49,506 nt of DNA from Lysinibacillus telephonicus (GCF_003966145.1 NZ_RXNR01000029.1:1-49506); one strand, 5' to 3'. Counted from the stretch's first letter, positions 1 through 8,619 are shown. Numbers and translations: made by a program. The notes: generated by a model from the letters alone, not told the origin.

Positions 1-13
1 AATTCATAGACGG

Positions 14-83
14 AGTCCTCCTGTGTGATGATGGGTCAATGGCTGTTGACACTCATGCATCATACTAGAGGGCTTTTTTTATT
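14..83 (+). terminator. long imperfect hairpin with U-tract (terminator of an upstream unit)
   Basis: AGTCCTC (14-20) pairs with GAGGGCT (68-74), GTGTGATG (23-30) with CATCATAC (58-65), and GTCAA (35-39) with TTGAC (46-50). A run of T follows from 74. This looks like an intrinsic terminator for something left of the window, or the expression platform of a riboswitch whose sensor is cut off. Nothing else is seen between it and the gene ending at 239. Confidence 0.55.
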
Positions 84-238
84 TCAAGACCCTGAAAATC
101 CTTCTAACAGGAATGCTCCTTGTTAAAAGTTTTAGCGGGAGTAAAGAAACTTATACATGATTAAATAAATTACAAATCTATGCTATTTATTTGAATAGAA
201 AATATTAATACCTTTTGTGAAACAATTCCACTTAATAT

Positions 239-1618
239 TTATGACCACGCCTTTTTCAAAAACTTCACACCTAGCTCGATTTCTTCATTAGAAAGATTGC
301 CAAATCCAAGTTTAATAATCGGCTGATCAAAATAATTATTTATAAAGTAAATAGATGTAGGATAAACTTTAACACCATGTAAGAAAGCGCGGTCTATTAA
401 CCATTCTTCTGTACGGTTTAAATGTACCTTAACCAATATGTACAACCCGGATTGCTCTCCAATTATTGATATATTTTGTTTGAATTGTTTTCTTAACTCT
501 GAAACTAAGCACTGCATTTTACGCTTGTAAACAAGCCGCATTCGCTTAATATGGCGATTCCATTCTCCATCTTCCATAAATTTCGCCATTGTAAGCTGGC
601 TAAAAAGGGAAGCTGTACATTCGAAATAAAGAAATTGTTTTTTATAACGGTTTAATATTGGCTCCGGCAGCACCATATAGCTTAGGCGAATTCCTGGAAG
701 AAACGATTTTGAGAAATTCCCTAAATAAATGACTCTATTGGAATCGAGAGAAGCAAGTGCTGGAAACGGCCGCTGTGTATAACGAAATTCGCTATCATAA
801 TCGTCTTCTATAATAAACCCCTTCTTGTTGTTAGCCCAATGGATAAGCATTAATCGTTCAGGAATAGAAATGCTCACTCCAATCGGACTTTGGTGAGAAG
901 GAGTTACATATATTAAACTTGACATCATTTGCTCTAACTTAGAAAAATCTACACCCGTTTCATAAACAGGGAGAGTTTCAAGAGATAAATCATGGAATTT
1001 AAATGCCTCTCTAGCACCATCATATCCTGGGTCTTCTACAATAACACTATGAAAGTCATTCTTTAAAATTTGTCCAAGATTAATTAACATTTGTTGGGTA
1101 CTGCTACCGATAATAATAGCACTTGATTCTGTTTTCACACCTCGTGATTGAAATAAATATTCTGCAATTCGGTCACGTAAACACTCTTCGCCGAAAGGAT
1201 CTCCATAACGATAACTCTCCTGCAATGCTAAAACTTGATTTGCTATTCTTCTCCAAATTTTTAATGGAAAATGGGATTGATCTACAGCTCCTGCTTTGAA
1301 ATCAATAACTACTTGTTGAATTGAGTCTAGTTTCTTTTTGTTCGTAGGTATTTGAATGTTTTGATATAAAAGTGGGTCTAATTCATTAACAAAATAACCT
1401 TTTCTCCCCTCACTGCGGATATAGCCTTCTGCCACAAGCTGCTCATAAGCATTGAGTGTCGTATTGCGGCTTACTTGAAGAGAATCTGCTAGTTGACGTA
1501 TAGAAGGCAATTGTTCGTTGACAGGGATGGTGCCCTTTTCAATAAATAATTTAAATTGCTCGTAAATTTGCTTATATTTGGGAATGTCATCCTTAAAAGC
1601 AAAAATAATATTTTTCAT
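239..1618 (-). CDS. MocR/PdxR-type regulator (GntR HTH fused to aminotransferase domain)
   Basis: 459 aa. The N-terminal ~75 residues form a GntR winged helix (YEQFKLFIEKG, PSIRQLADSLQVSRNT, YEQLVAEGYI). The rest is a fold-type-I aminotransferase-like effector domain; the presumed PLP lysine lies in GNFSKSFLPGIRLSY. The length is normal for the MocR family, which are PLP-sensing or amino-acid-sensing transcription factors that usually control the divergent neighbour. Here that neighbour is a PaiB-like gene only 108 bases away, a classic arrangement. A good RBS (GGAGG in AAAGGAGGTTGTGAATG) supports the start. The effector is not deducible: vitamin B6 control (PdxR) or amine control (GabR-like) are both possible. 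Confidence 0.9.
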   Translation of the reverse strand: MKNIIFAFKDDIPKYKQIYEQFKLFIEKGTIPVNEQLPSIRQLADSLQVSRNTTLNAYEQLVAEGYIRSEGRKGYFVNELDPLLYQNIQIPTNKKKLDSIQQVVIDFKAGAVDQSHFPLKIWRRIANQVLALQESYRYGDPFGEECLRDRIAEYLFQSRGVKTESSAIIIGSSTQQMLINLGQILKNDFHSVIVEDPGYDGAREAFKFHDLSLETLPVYETGVDFSKLEQMMSSLIYVTPSHQSPIGVSISIPERLMLIHWANNKKGFIIEDDYDSEFRYTQRPFPALASLDSNRVIYLGNFSKSFLPGIRLSYMVLPEPILNRYKKQFLYFECTASLFSQLTMAKFMEDGEWNRHIKRMRLVYKRKMQCLVSELRKQFKQNISIIGEQSGLYILVKVHLNRTEEWLIDRAFLHGVKVYPTSIYFINNYFDQPIIKLGFGNLSNEEIELGVKFLKKAWS

Positions 1619-1629
1619 TCACAACCTCC

Positions 1630-1675
1630 TTTGACATCTTTATTTGTTTATAATTGTACCTTTTTAAATGTCAAA
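1630..1675. promoter_or_regulatory. divergent regulatory region with inverted TTTGACAT/ATGTCAAA arms
   Basis: TTTGACAT (1630-1637) and ATGTCAAA (1668-1675) form an 8-bp inverted repeat between the MocR gene and the PaiB-like gene. On the minus strand TTGACA followed 16 bp later by TATAAA is a good sigma-A promoter for the MocR gene, and the distal arm overlaps its leader next to the RBS. It is a plausible autoregulatory MocR operator; this is inference. Confidence 0.45.
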
Positions 1676-1726
1676 CCGCATTATAGAATATTGAAAAAAT
1701 TATCCAATTTAAAGGGGTGTTAGATC

Positions 1727-2347
1727 ATGTATATACCTAAGTATTTTAAAGTTACTGATTTTAATGAAATTACAGAGTTCGTCAGCGAAAACTCATTCGG
1801 GACAATTGTTACTACAAATAATGGGAAGCCAATTGCCACCCATATTCCTTTAGAGTTTAGTAAAGAAGGAGAAGATTACTTTATTACTGGCCATATGGCA
1901 TATGGAAATCCTCAATGGAGAACTTTTGATACATGCGAAGAGGCACTTGTAATATATCAAGGACCCCACGCTTACATCTCTTCTTCTTGGTATGAACATG
2001 AAAATGTCTCGACATGGAACTATCAAGCTGTTCACGTATATGGCAAAGCGACTAGGATGGAGGCAGACAAATTAAAACAAGACCTGTCCAAGCTGCAAGA
2101 AAAATACGAAAAGCATCGGAAAAATGCAATTTTGTGGGAAAACCTTTCACCTGAGTTTTTAGAAAATCAACTTAAAGGTGTAGTAGGATTTAAGATTAAA
2201 GTGAGGGAAATTCAAGCTGCTTATAAATTAAGTCAAAATCGTAATGAAGAGGATTATCTAAACATTATTGATGAGCTGCAAAAAGAAGAAAATATTAATT
2301 CTAAGCGAATGGCGGAGATAATGAAAAAGAGAGTGAACGATAAGTAA
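1727..2347 (+). CDS. PaiB-like FMN-binding split-barrel protein
   Basis: 206 aa, the usual PaiB length. It starts MYIPKYFKVTDFNEITEFV and contains the family features PIATHIPLEF, GHMAYGNPQW, YISSSWYEH and WNYQAVHVYGKA. The family (B. subtilis PaiB, annotated as a negative transcriptional regulator) has a pyridoxamine-oxidase-like FMN-binding barrel; what it does chemically is not settled. RBS AAAGGGGTG precedes ATG. Divergence from a MocR regulator suggests it is that regulator's target. No membrane segment or signal peptide is seen. Confidence 0.85.
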   Translation: MYIPKYFKVTDFNEITEFVSENSFGTIVTTNNGKPIATHIPLEFSKEGEDYFITGHMAYGNPQWRTFDTCEEALVIYQGPHAYISSSWYEHENVSTWNYQAVHVYGKATRMEADKLKQDLSKLQEKYEKHRKNAILWENLSPEFLENQLKGVVGFKIKVREIQAAYKLSQNRNEEDYLNIIDELQKEENINSKRMAEIMKKRVNDK

Positions 2348-2362
2348 TAATGCAGTGCTGTT

Positions 2363-2397
2363 ACTTGTAGAAGCTTCAGAAAGCTGCTTCTGCAAGT
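2363..2397 (+). terminator. hairpin after the PaiB-like gene
   Basis: ACTTGTAGAAGC (2363-2374) pairs with GCTTCTGCAAGT (2386-2397) with one G-U. It sits 15 bases after the PaiB stop. The following sequence is not U-rich until 2417, so it is a weak terminator at best. Confidence 0.35.
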
Positions 2398-2470
2398 CTA
2401 TCTGAAGGGGGCAATATTTTTTCTAGCTATTTTTATAAACGATAATAGTAGTCTCTCTACATATAAGGAT

Positions 2471-2566
2471 ATGGAAATATACCAAGCAACAATTGAAGAT
2501 TTAGAAGAAGTTTCATAATTACTTAACTTATATCATATTTTTTGTTTTAAACATAGAGAGAGTACA
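2471..2566 (+). pseudogene. remnant of a GNAT acetyltransferase N-terminus
   Basis: Reading from ATG 2471 gives MEIYQATIEDLEEVS, a stop at 2516, then LLNLYHIFCFKHRE in the same frame. This matches the opening of GNAT N-acetyltransferases (xxIRxATxEDLxxVxxLFxxYRxFY). The remaining ~130 residues are absent, so only a decayed 5' end survives. Confidence 0.45.
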
Positions 2567-2586
2567 CAAATTTCTCGGAAAGTTAC

Positions 2587-2611
2587 AACGTTAATCCAGG
2601 AGATTAACGTT
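2587..2611. repeat. perfect 10-bp inverted repeat containing AACGTTAATCC
   Basis: AACGTTAATC (2587-2596), a 5-base loop, GATTAACGTT (2602-2611). The 11-mer AACGTTAATCC recurs at 2955-2965, on the other side of a small membrane-protein gene, next to the palindrome AACGTTTAAACGTT (2947-2960). Confidence 0.6.
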
Positions 2612-2704
2612 CTAGATTAAGAATGAGGGTAAATATGGTAAAATGGTATATAAAGGTAAAAATCAACTTGCTGGTTTTTCAAATTAGTTTTGGGAGAGAT
2701 TGAT

Positions 2705-2869
2705 ATGTTTAATGGTATCGTTTTGGCAATTATTGCATCCTTAGTACCGTTGTTATTTTATAATGAAGAGGAATATGTAATAATTTCATTTTTAATAACA
2801 TCATTCTTATTCAATATTTATTTAGTGTGGCAATTAAACAAACTTAAAAGAAAAGGCGACTATAAATAA
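2705..2869 (+). CDS. small membrane protein, 54 aa
   Basis: ATG at 2705 is preceded by GGGAGAG at a good distance. The product has two hydrophobic stretches (about residues 4-19 and 25-42) separated by YNEEEY, and ends in a basic tail KLKRKGDYK. That predicts a two-pass membrane protein. No family is recognised. It lies alone between a decayed gene and the metallophosphoesterase, flanked by the AACGTTAATCC repeats. Confidence 0.55.
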   Translation: MFNGIVLAIIASLVPLLFYNEEEYVIISFLITSFLFNIYLVWQLNKLKRKGDYK

Positions 2870-2946
2870 TAGTCCCAATATATTGCCATGCCAAACACAA
2901 GTAAAATTTACTTTAATACAAAAATAACGCTTAAACGTGTTTACAC

Positions 2947-2965
2947 AACGTTTAAACGTTAATCC
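2947..2965. repeat. second AACGTTAATCC copy adjoining a 14-bp palindrome
   Basis: AACGTTTAAACGTT (2947-2960) is a perfect palindrome; AACGTTAATCC (2955-2965) overlaps it. With TTAAACG just upstream it can also form a hairpin. See the first copy at 2587. Confidence 0.5.
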
Positions 2966-3038
2966 TCGGCCTAAAAAAGGATTTCATAATTTTAAAATAA
3001 TTAGCTTAAGCTCATACATATGATCTTATTTCATTTAC

Positions 3039-3869
3039 TTAAGCATGATTAAGTGTTAGATGATGAAGCGTGATTTCTGGACGACTGCCCAAACGAATAT
3101 TAACGCCTGTTTGTCCTAATCCTTCACTTATATAAAACAATTTCCCTTCAAATTCATGCAGCCCTTTGATCATATTTAACCGTACAATTTTCCCCATCTT
3201 CACAAGATGATATGGTTTTGGCCAGTGAATTTGCCCACCGTGGAGATGCCCTGAAAGTAAATAATCGTATGGAACATCCTTCAAATTTAGAACGATATTC
3301 GGATCATGAGTTAATACAAGGTTATAACCATTTGAAAGTCCATCGTAAGATTTTTTTACGTTACTTCTTTTTGTACTGAAATCATCGATTCCGATTATAT
3401 TTATCTTTTTTCCGTTATTCCAAACTACATCATTTTCATTAATTAGAGTCTTACATCCATTTTCATCTAAAATCTGCTTCAATTTCATGAAATCTGGATC
3501 GCGTAAAACGTAATCATGGTTTCCGAACACTGCATAAATTCCATGCTTAGGATCTAATTTATTAAAAACTTTTAAATAGGGTAATAGTTTAGGGATAGTA
3601 CGTTTTCGATCTAAATAATCGCCTGTTAAAGCAATTAAATCTATAGGTTGATCTTTCAATAGGGAGTATAGGCGTGAAGGTGAAATTGATATATTTTCTA
3701 AATGCATATCTGAAATTTGTAATACACGAAACGAATCGTCATTTATTTGTGTATCGTCATTTGAATTTATAAAAACATTGTTGACTAAAACCTGCTGAGT
3801 ATTTCTATATCCTTTATAGAATATAATGGACAGGATAGTTACAATGAAAATAGTAAATAATATTAACAA
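3039..3869 (-). CDS. membrane-anchored calcineurin-like metallophosphoesterase (YkoQ/YkuE-like)
   Basis: 276 aa from a TTG at 3869. That start has a strong RBS (GAGGAGGGG, 6 bases away), whereas the longer frame to 3983 has none and would run through a terminator. The N-terminus is one membrane anchor (about residues 1-18). The metallophosphoesterase motifs follow in order: DMHLE, GDYLDR, FGNHDY, THDPN and GHLHGGQ, giving the usual two-metal site. In B. subtilis the ykoN, ykoP and ykoQ genes encode the same three families found here side by side, so it may act on a lipid-linked or cell-surface phosphate ester. The substrate is unknown. Confidence 0.85.
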   Translation of the reverse strand: MLILFTIFIVTILSIIFYKGYRNTQQVLVNNVFINSNDDTQINDDSFRVLQISDMHLENISISPSRLYSLLKDQPIDLIALTGDYLDRKRTIPKLLPYLKVFNKLDPKHGIYAVFGNHDYVLRDPDFMKLKQILDENGCKTLINENDVVWNNGKKINIIGIDDFSTKRSNVKKSYDGLSNGYNLVLTHDPNIVLNLKDVPYDYLLSGHLHGGQIHWPKPYHLVKMGKIVRLNMIKGLHEFEGKLFYISEGLGQTGVNIRLGSRPEITLHHLTLNHA

Positions 3870-3960
3870 GTAAATCCCCTCCTCTATTAAATAATAAAAC
3901 AGAAGAGAGTATTTTGTTAGAAGTAATTTATGGGTATACATGAAGAAATTAATACAAAAT

Positions 3961-4012
3961 AAAAAACTATAGGCGGTACCCAAGTAATTAAGGGGTATGC
4001 CTATAGTTTTAT
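3961..4012 (-). terminator. terminator after the YkoP-like gene
   Basis: AAAACTATAGGC (3963-3974) and GCCTATAGTTTT (3999-4010) form a perfect 12-bp stem. Read on the minus strand it ends in a TTTTTTATTTT tail. It separates the YkoP-like gene from the metallophosphoesterase gene, which must therefore have its own promoter. Confidence 0.8.
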
Positions 4013-4018
4013 GATTTT

Positions 4019-4594
4019 TTAAGCAACTTTTTTTACAAATAAACCATACTTCTTACATAAAGCATTTTTTGACATAAATAAATATTGAGGGGTAGGAATC
4101 TTTTTCTTCTTTTTTGAAGAATTCTCAGATCGTGAAAGGAAATGAATAGGATAAAGTGCAATTCGTTTAAACCATATATATGTAAGACTAGAGCATGGAA
4201 AAGACTCGAATCCAAAACGTTTATAACCTCGATCAATAAATGAAATGCCAATTATTCCTTTTATTTTCTTATGATTTTTATGGTGAGTTATATAAAATGC
4301 TAAATCTGGTAAAGACTCTTGTACTTTCTTATAAAGGAATACTGATTTTTTAAACTCGTCAAAGGACTGCATCTCTTTTAAAATTCGGACGTTATGTAGA
4401 TGTATTTTGACAAGAGTATCATTTTTTCTAATTAACGTTCCGTCTGAAAGTTGAATTTCACGGCCTTTATAACGAGTTAAACGGACTCGAAAAATATTGG
4501 GATGTCCCGTAATTTGTTCTAGACACTGTAAACGAGTACAGGAAAAATATATTGGATCAATAATACTCCATAATTTAAGAATTCGCCGCTTCAC
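4019..4594 (-). CDS. ykoP: YkoP-family protein of unknown function
   Basis: 191 aa from GTG 4594, preceded by AAAGGAG nine bases away. An upstream GTG at 4639 has a poorer context. The family is recognised from WSIIDPIYFSCTRLQ, NIFRVRLTRYKGRE, LSDGTLIRKNDTLVKIHLHN and the C-terminal FGFESFP segment. The function is unknown; B. subtilis ykoP lies with ykoN (glycosyltransferase) and ykoQ (metallophosphoesterase), the same trio as here, so it probably works with them in making or remodelling a glycolipid or envelope polymer. The C-terminus carries a lysine run (SSKKKKKIP). No clear membrane segment is seen. Confidence 0.75.
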   Translation of the reverse strand: MKRRILKLWSIIDPIYFSCTRLQCLEQITGHPNIFRVRLTRYKGREIQLSDGTLIRKNDTLVKIHLHNVRILKEMQSFDEFKKSVFLYKKVQESLPDLAFYITHHKNHKKIKGIIGISFIDRGYKRFGFESFPCSSLTYIWFKRIALYPIHFLSRSENSSKKKKKIPTPQYLFMSKNALCKKYGLFVKKVA

Positions 4595-4745
4595 CTCTAA
4601 CTTCTCCTTTCTTAAGATTTCACTACGTAGCTTAACCACTTCCCATTAAAATATTTATTAATTTAAACGGTCTAATTGGAAGAATTTATAGTGGGTGAAA
4701 TAATAAAAGTGGAAACATACTACGGAAAAAGATTGGTGGATAGAA

Positions 4746-5867
4746 ATGAAACGGATTTTATTTATGCCTTTTCTGCAAATACCATCTGGTCATCATCAAG
4801 TAGCAAATGGAGTTATTGAATCACTTCAAACAAATGACTTATTTGAATGTGAAAAGATAGACATTTTATCGTATAGTTACGGAAAAGTGGAAGTCTTCGT
4901 TTCGAAATTTTATATAAAATGGATACATCTTCTTCCGGCTTTCTATAGCTGGTTATACAAAAAAACTGTGTATAAAAATAATGAGAGAAGTCGTTTCTAT
5001 TTATACGAATGGCTATTACTAAATCAGGTCGAAAAGTTAATAAAAGAAAAAAATCCTCAGTTAATCATTTGCACCCATGCATTACCTTCTTATTTGTTAA
5101 ATCTTTTAAAAGAAAAAAATAAATTATCCGTTCCAGTAATTAATATCTATACCGACTATTTCATTAACCACCTATGGGGAATAAAGTACATCGATTACCA
5201 TTTTGTACCTACGAAAGAAATAAAAAATGAATTAATTGAACGAGGGGTAATACCGGAAAATATACTTGTGACAGGAATTCCGATTCATCCACATTTTAAG
5301 GACAATATTGATAGAAATAAGTCTAACGAAATATTTTCAGTATTAATATGTGGGGGTAACCTTGGAGCAGGTTTAATGAAAACTTTTGTAAAAAAGCTTC
5401 AGCCCTCAGGGAAAATTCGTTATACAGTCCTGTGTGGTAAAAACCAAAAGTTGTTAAATTGGATTCAGCAGCAGAACTATCCACTAATTCAAGCATTACC
5501 CTATATTTCCTCAAAGGAAAAGATGAACAAGTTATACAACAGTGTGGATGCAATCATTACAAAGCCTGGCGGAGTAACGATTAGCGAGTGTTTATATAAG
5601 AAAATCCCAATTTTTATTTATCATGAGTTGCCTGGACAAGAGGAAATTAACTTGAGGAATCTAAAAAAATGGGGTCTAGTTTATCACTTGGACAACTGGA
5701 AAAAAACCCGAGATTTTGAGCAGAATATATTACAAATTTTAAGCTGTGAAAATCATCAAAAACAGTTTAAACAACATTTGGATAATTATCATCAACATTT
5801 ATACAGCGAACAACATATTTCTGTTTTTATCAATAAGTTATTGTCTAGAGAAATGATAGTGAATTAA
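4746..5867 (+). CDS. MGDG-synthase/MurG-type glycosyltransferase (YkoN-like)
   Basis: 373 aa, GT-B fold of the family that includes UgtP and plant MGDG synthase. The N-terminal acceptor domain begins ILFMPFLQIPSGHHQVANG, close to the usual SxGxGHxxAAxAL, and contains CTHALPSYLL and YTDYFINHLW. The C-terminal donor domain has LICGGNLGAG, VLCGKN and the nucleotide-sugar motif ITKPGGVTISECL, with PGQEEIN after it. It likely transfers a sugar from UDP or a similar donor to a lipid at the cytoplasmic membrane face. It is divergent from the YkoP-like gene (~150 bases between starts). A terminator follows at 5908. Confidence 0.85.
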   Translation: MKRILFMPFLQIPSGHHQVANGVIESLQTNDLFECEKIDILSYSYGKVEVFVSKFYIKWIHLLPAFYSWLYKKTVYKNNERSRFYLYEWLLLNQVEKLIKEKNPQLIICTHALPSYLLNLLKEKNKLSVPVINIYTDYFINHLWGIKYIDYHFVPTKEIKNELIERGVIPENILVTGIPIHPHFKDNIDRNKSNEIFSVLICGGNLGAGLMKTFVKKLQPSGKIRYTVLCGKNQKLLNWIQQQNYPLIQALPYISSKEKMNKLYNSVDAIITKPGGVTISECLYKKIPIFIYHELPGQEEINLRNLKKWGLVYHLDNWKKTRDFEQNILQILSCENHQKQFKQHLDNYHQHLYSEQHISVFINKLLSREMIVN

Positions 5868-5907
5868 AAAGAAATGACTAGTAGCTTCTAGGAGAAAACA
5901 ATGGTTC

Positions 5908-5933
5908 AACCAGAGCTTTCTGGTTGTTTTTTT
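5908..5933 (+). terminator. terminator after the glycosyltransferase gene
   Basis: AACCAG (5908-5913) and CTGGTT (5920-5925) form a 6-bp stem with a 6-base loop, followed by GTTTTTTTA. Confidence 0.8.
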
Positions 5934-6114
5934 ATATACTTTAGCAAAGAATCAATAATTACAAAATTCATATAAGGTAAAGATCTTTTATTCTCTGCTA
6001 GTCTAAAGTAGACACGACATACTTAGGAAAGCACCTTTTTCTAGTTTCTTTCCAAAATACATAAACTTCTTTCCGATGCTCATAATAAATAGGAATTGAA
6101 GGGGGGAGTTTTTA

Positions 6115-7485
6115 ATGGAGATACCAGCACGCACAGGAGAGAAAAAAGATAAAAACGATGAAAGTAAGTTGAAATGGTGGCAACTTTCCCTTATTGGTGT
6201 TGGCTGTACCATTGGGACAGGTTATTTTCTCGGTTCAGGTATTGGTATATTAAAAACTGGTCCTTCTTTCATGATAGCTTTTATCCTTGCTGGAATAACA
6301 GCAATGATAGTTTCGGAAGCTTTGGGGAAAATGTTTATACAAGACCCACAAAAAGGATCGTTTCGTACTTATGCAAAAAAAGCATATGGACGTTGGGCTG
6401 GATTTAGCAGCGGTTGGGTGTATTGGTTTTCGGAAATGCTTATCTCTGGTAGTCAGTTAACCGCTTTATCTATACTAACCCGTTTCTGGTTTCCAAATGT
6501 ACCGCTCTGGGTATTAGCATCAATATATGCGGCGCTTGGGATTATTGTTATCTTAATCGGAACAAAAGGTTTTGAACGAGCTGAAAACTTATTTGCAGTC
6601 ATGAAAGTGGCTGCTATCTTTATGTTTATCGTGCTTGCAGTCTTAGTGCTCTTTGGTTTTTTTGGAGGTAGTATTAAAGATTTTAATTTACCTAACACAA
6701 CGAATGATTTTTTCGCAAAGGGTATGATTGGCTTATGGTCGTCCCTGATTTTTGGCTTTTATGCTTTTGGTGGCATTGAAATTATGGGTATTTTATCAAT
6801 GAGACTTCAGCATAAAAAAGAGGTAACTAAATCGACTACTGTTATGTTAATAATGTTAACTGCTATCTATTTAATATCTATCCTTTTAGCGGCAGGTTTG
6901 GTTGCCTACGATCAGTTTAATTCAAAAGAAAGTCCATTTGTGATTGCCCTTGCGGAGTATAATTTAGCATTTTTTCCTCACGTATTTAATGCAGGAATTA
7001 TTATTGCAGGTTTTTCCACAATGGCGGCTTCCTTATTTGCAGTCACAAGCATGCTCGTGACGATGGCAGAGGAAGGTGATGCACCTAAACTTTTCACTAA
7101 AAAAAGTAAACTTAAAGTACCTCCATTTGCCCTGGCATTAACAATTTCAGTATTGGTTATATCAATTATTATTTCAAGGTTAGTACCTGATCGAGTGTAT
7201 GAGTATATTACAACAGCTGCTGGATTAATGCTCATTTACAATTGGTTTTTCATTTTAATTTCATTCCCTAAACTAATAAAAGCAACCAAGTTTGATCATA
7301 TAAAGCGAATTTTTGCAATGCTGCTCATACTACTTGCAATAAGTGGCACCATTCTAGATAAAACTAATCGCATGGGCTTTTTTGTAAGCATACTATTTAT
7401 GGCAATAGTTATTATAGTGATTCTTTTTATGAGAAAAGGAAATAAAAAGAATAAGAAAAAAAACGAATTACCACGTGGTATTTAA
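6115..7485 (+). CDS. APC-superfamily amino acid permease
   Basis: 456 aa, about 12 membrane segments. Segment 1 carries the APC signature LSLIGVGCTIGTGYFLGSGIGI, and LKTGPSFMIAFILAGITAMIVSEALGKM follows. Segment 6 contains the FYAFGGIEIMGI unwound-helix motif. The C-terminal tail is very basic (MRKGNKKNKKKNELPRG). The family imports amino acids by cation symport or exchange; the substrate cannot be read from sequence, and the closest general type is the Bacillus YbxG/AapA-like permeases. The RBS AAGGGGGG precedes ATG. The gene stands alone, and the leader (5934-6114) holds a small hairpin GTCTA-AAG-TAGAC near 6000. Confidence 0.85.
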   Translation: MEIPARTGEKKDKNDESKLKWWQLSLIGVGCTIGTGYFLGSGIGILKTGPSFMIAFILAGITAMIVSEALGKMFIQDPQKGSFRTYAKKAYGRWAGFSSGWVYWFSEMLISGSQLTALSILTRFWFPNVPLWVLASIYAALGIIVILIGTKGFERAENLFAVMKVAAIFMFIVLAVLVLFGFFGGSIKDFNLPNTTNDFFAKGMIGLWSSLIFGFYAFGGIEIMGILSMRLQHKKEVTKSTTVMLIMLTAIYLISILLAAGLVAYDQFNSKESPFVIALAEYNLAFFPHVFNAGIIIAGFSTMAASLFAVTSMLVTMAEEGDAPKLFTKKSKLKVPPFALALTISVLVISIIISRLVPDRVYEYITTAAGLMLIYNWFFILISFPKLIKATKFDHIKRIFAMLLILLAISGTILDKTNRMGFFVSILFMAIVIIVILFMRKGNKKNKKKNELPRGI

Positions 7486-7495
7486 CTTTATGTAT

Positions 7496-8122
7496 TTAGA
7501 AAAATAATAATTTAATGGCTTGTACGCCAAAATATCCACCAAAGCCAATAAGCGATATTCCAGATAAGATTGAAATTGCACCGAGTAATTTCGACGTTAA
7601 TATTTTTCTAAAGCTGCTTGCGATAAACGCCATCGTTATATCCCATATGAATAGACCGACGAAAATAGCAAAAGTATATAAAATAATATGGTCGATATCA
7701 TAAGTTGAAACGGTTTTGGCAAGTACTGATCCAAAAATACCTAGCCAAAACAGCATAGATAGTGGATTAGAAATAGATAATAAAAAACCATATAAAAAAG
7801 ACTTTTTATGTGAATTTCCTTTTATTCTTTTCATACTTACTTCTTTACCTGCACTTATCATACTATCAACGCCGGTATAAATTAGTACAAAACAACCGAA
7901 TGACCATAATAAGGTTTGCATAAACTCTGTTTCAAGAAAGCGGAAAATACCCAAATATACAATTAGCATAAAAATAGCATCAGCTAGCATTGCTCCTAAA
8001 CCTACGAGCCAGGCATGCCAGAAACCGCCATATATCCCTTTTGTTAATTGTGCAGCGTTTACTGGACCAATTGGAGCGGCAAGGGAAATTCCTAGAAAAA
8101 CGTATCCAAAGAATGAACTCAT
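7496..8122 (-). CDS. LysE-family amino acid exporter
   Basis: 208 aa, six predicted membrane helices, the normal size for LysE/RhtB exporters. The N-terminal family motif GISLAAPIGPVNAAQLTKGI is present, followed by GGFWHAWLVGLGAMLADA. The segment LLSISNPLSMLFWLGIFG matches the conserved NPK/NP loop. The family exports lysine, arginine, threonine or related compounds. RBS AAAGGAG precedes ATG. It is convergent with the upstream permease; the 10 bases between the stops leave no room for a terminator. Confidence 0.85.
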   Translation of the reverse strand: MSSFFGYVFLGISLAAPIGPVNAAQLTKGIYGGFWHAWLVGLGAMLADAIFMLIVYLGIFRFLETEFMQTLLWSFGCFVLIYTGVDSMISAGKEVSMKRIKGNSHKKSFLYGFLLSISNPLSMLFWLGIFGSVLAKTVSTYDIDHIILYTFAIFVGLFIWDITMAFIASSFRKILTSKLLGAISILSGISLIGFGGYFGVQAIKLLFF

Positions 8123-8238
8123 TTTGTAAACTCCTTTTACAACAAAGAATGGTTTGTACCATCCTATTCAATCTGAAACCTAGATAGGACAAATTATTAA
8201 ATTTCGTTGAAAGCTAAATAATTTTAAGGAGTAGAACT

Positions 8239-8574
8239 ATGACCGTTTATGTGTATCAAACCTTTGAGATTAAACAAGAAAAATTTAAAGAAGCTATTGA
8301 AAATTTGCAAGAGATAAAAAAATATCGAAACGAACAATATAGCCATACCATTGAAGTGTTAATTCCTATCACTGGTCACGATTACACGTACGCCATTCTT
8401 GCAACATATGAAGGATTAGCGGAAATGGAAATACAAAATAGACGAATGTATGATGATGATGAATATTTAAAGTTAATTGGTGATTTTTTCTTAGAGCATG
8501 TTGTTCAAGGGACGCTGTATACACAAATATACAGAGGTATTAATAAGAAGATTTCTAGTAAAGATGAAAAATAA
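8239..8574 (+). CDS. hypothetical protein, possible dimeric alpha/beta-barrel fold
   Basis: 111 aa, RBS AAGGAG. The pattern of a short strand (TVYVYQTFEI), a lysine/glutamate-rich helix, strands (HTIEVLIPITG, YTYAILATYE) and a helix with DDDEYLKLIGDFF, ending in a strand (GTLYTQIYRG), resembles NIPSNAP/ABM-type ferredoxin-like domains. No catalytic residues are recognised. It is divergent from the LysE gene and convergent with the large fusion gene. Confidence 0.6.
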   Translation: MTVYVYQTFEIKQEKFKEAIENLQEIKKYRNEQYSHTIEVLIPITGHDYTYAILATYEGLAEMEIQNRRMYDDDEYLKLIGDFFLEHVVQGTLYTQIYRGINKKISSKDEK

Positions 8575-8580
8575 AAAAAC

Positions 8581-8614
8581 AAAAAGCCTTCCTAAAATAA
8601 CTTTTAGGAGGGCT
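8581..8614 (-). terminator. shared terminator between convergent genes
   Basis: AGCCTTCCTAAAA (8585-8597) pairs with TTTTAGGAGGGCT (8602-8614) with one G-U. Read on the minus strand it is followed by TTTTTGTTTTTTTATTTT, so it mainly ends the fusion gene, but it may serve both directions. Confidence 0.85.
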
Positions 8615-8619
8615 CTTCA

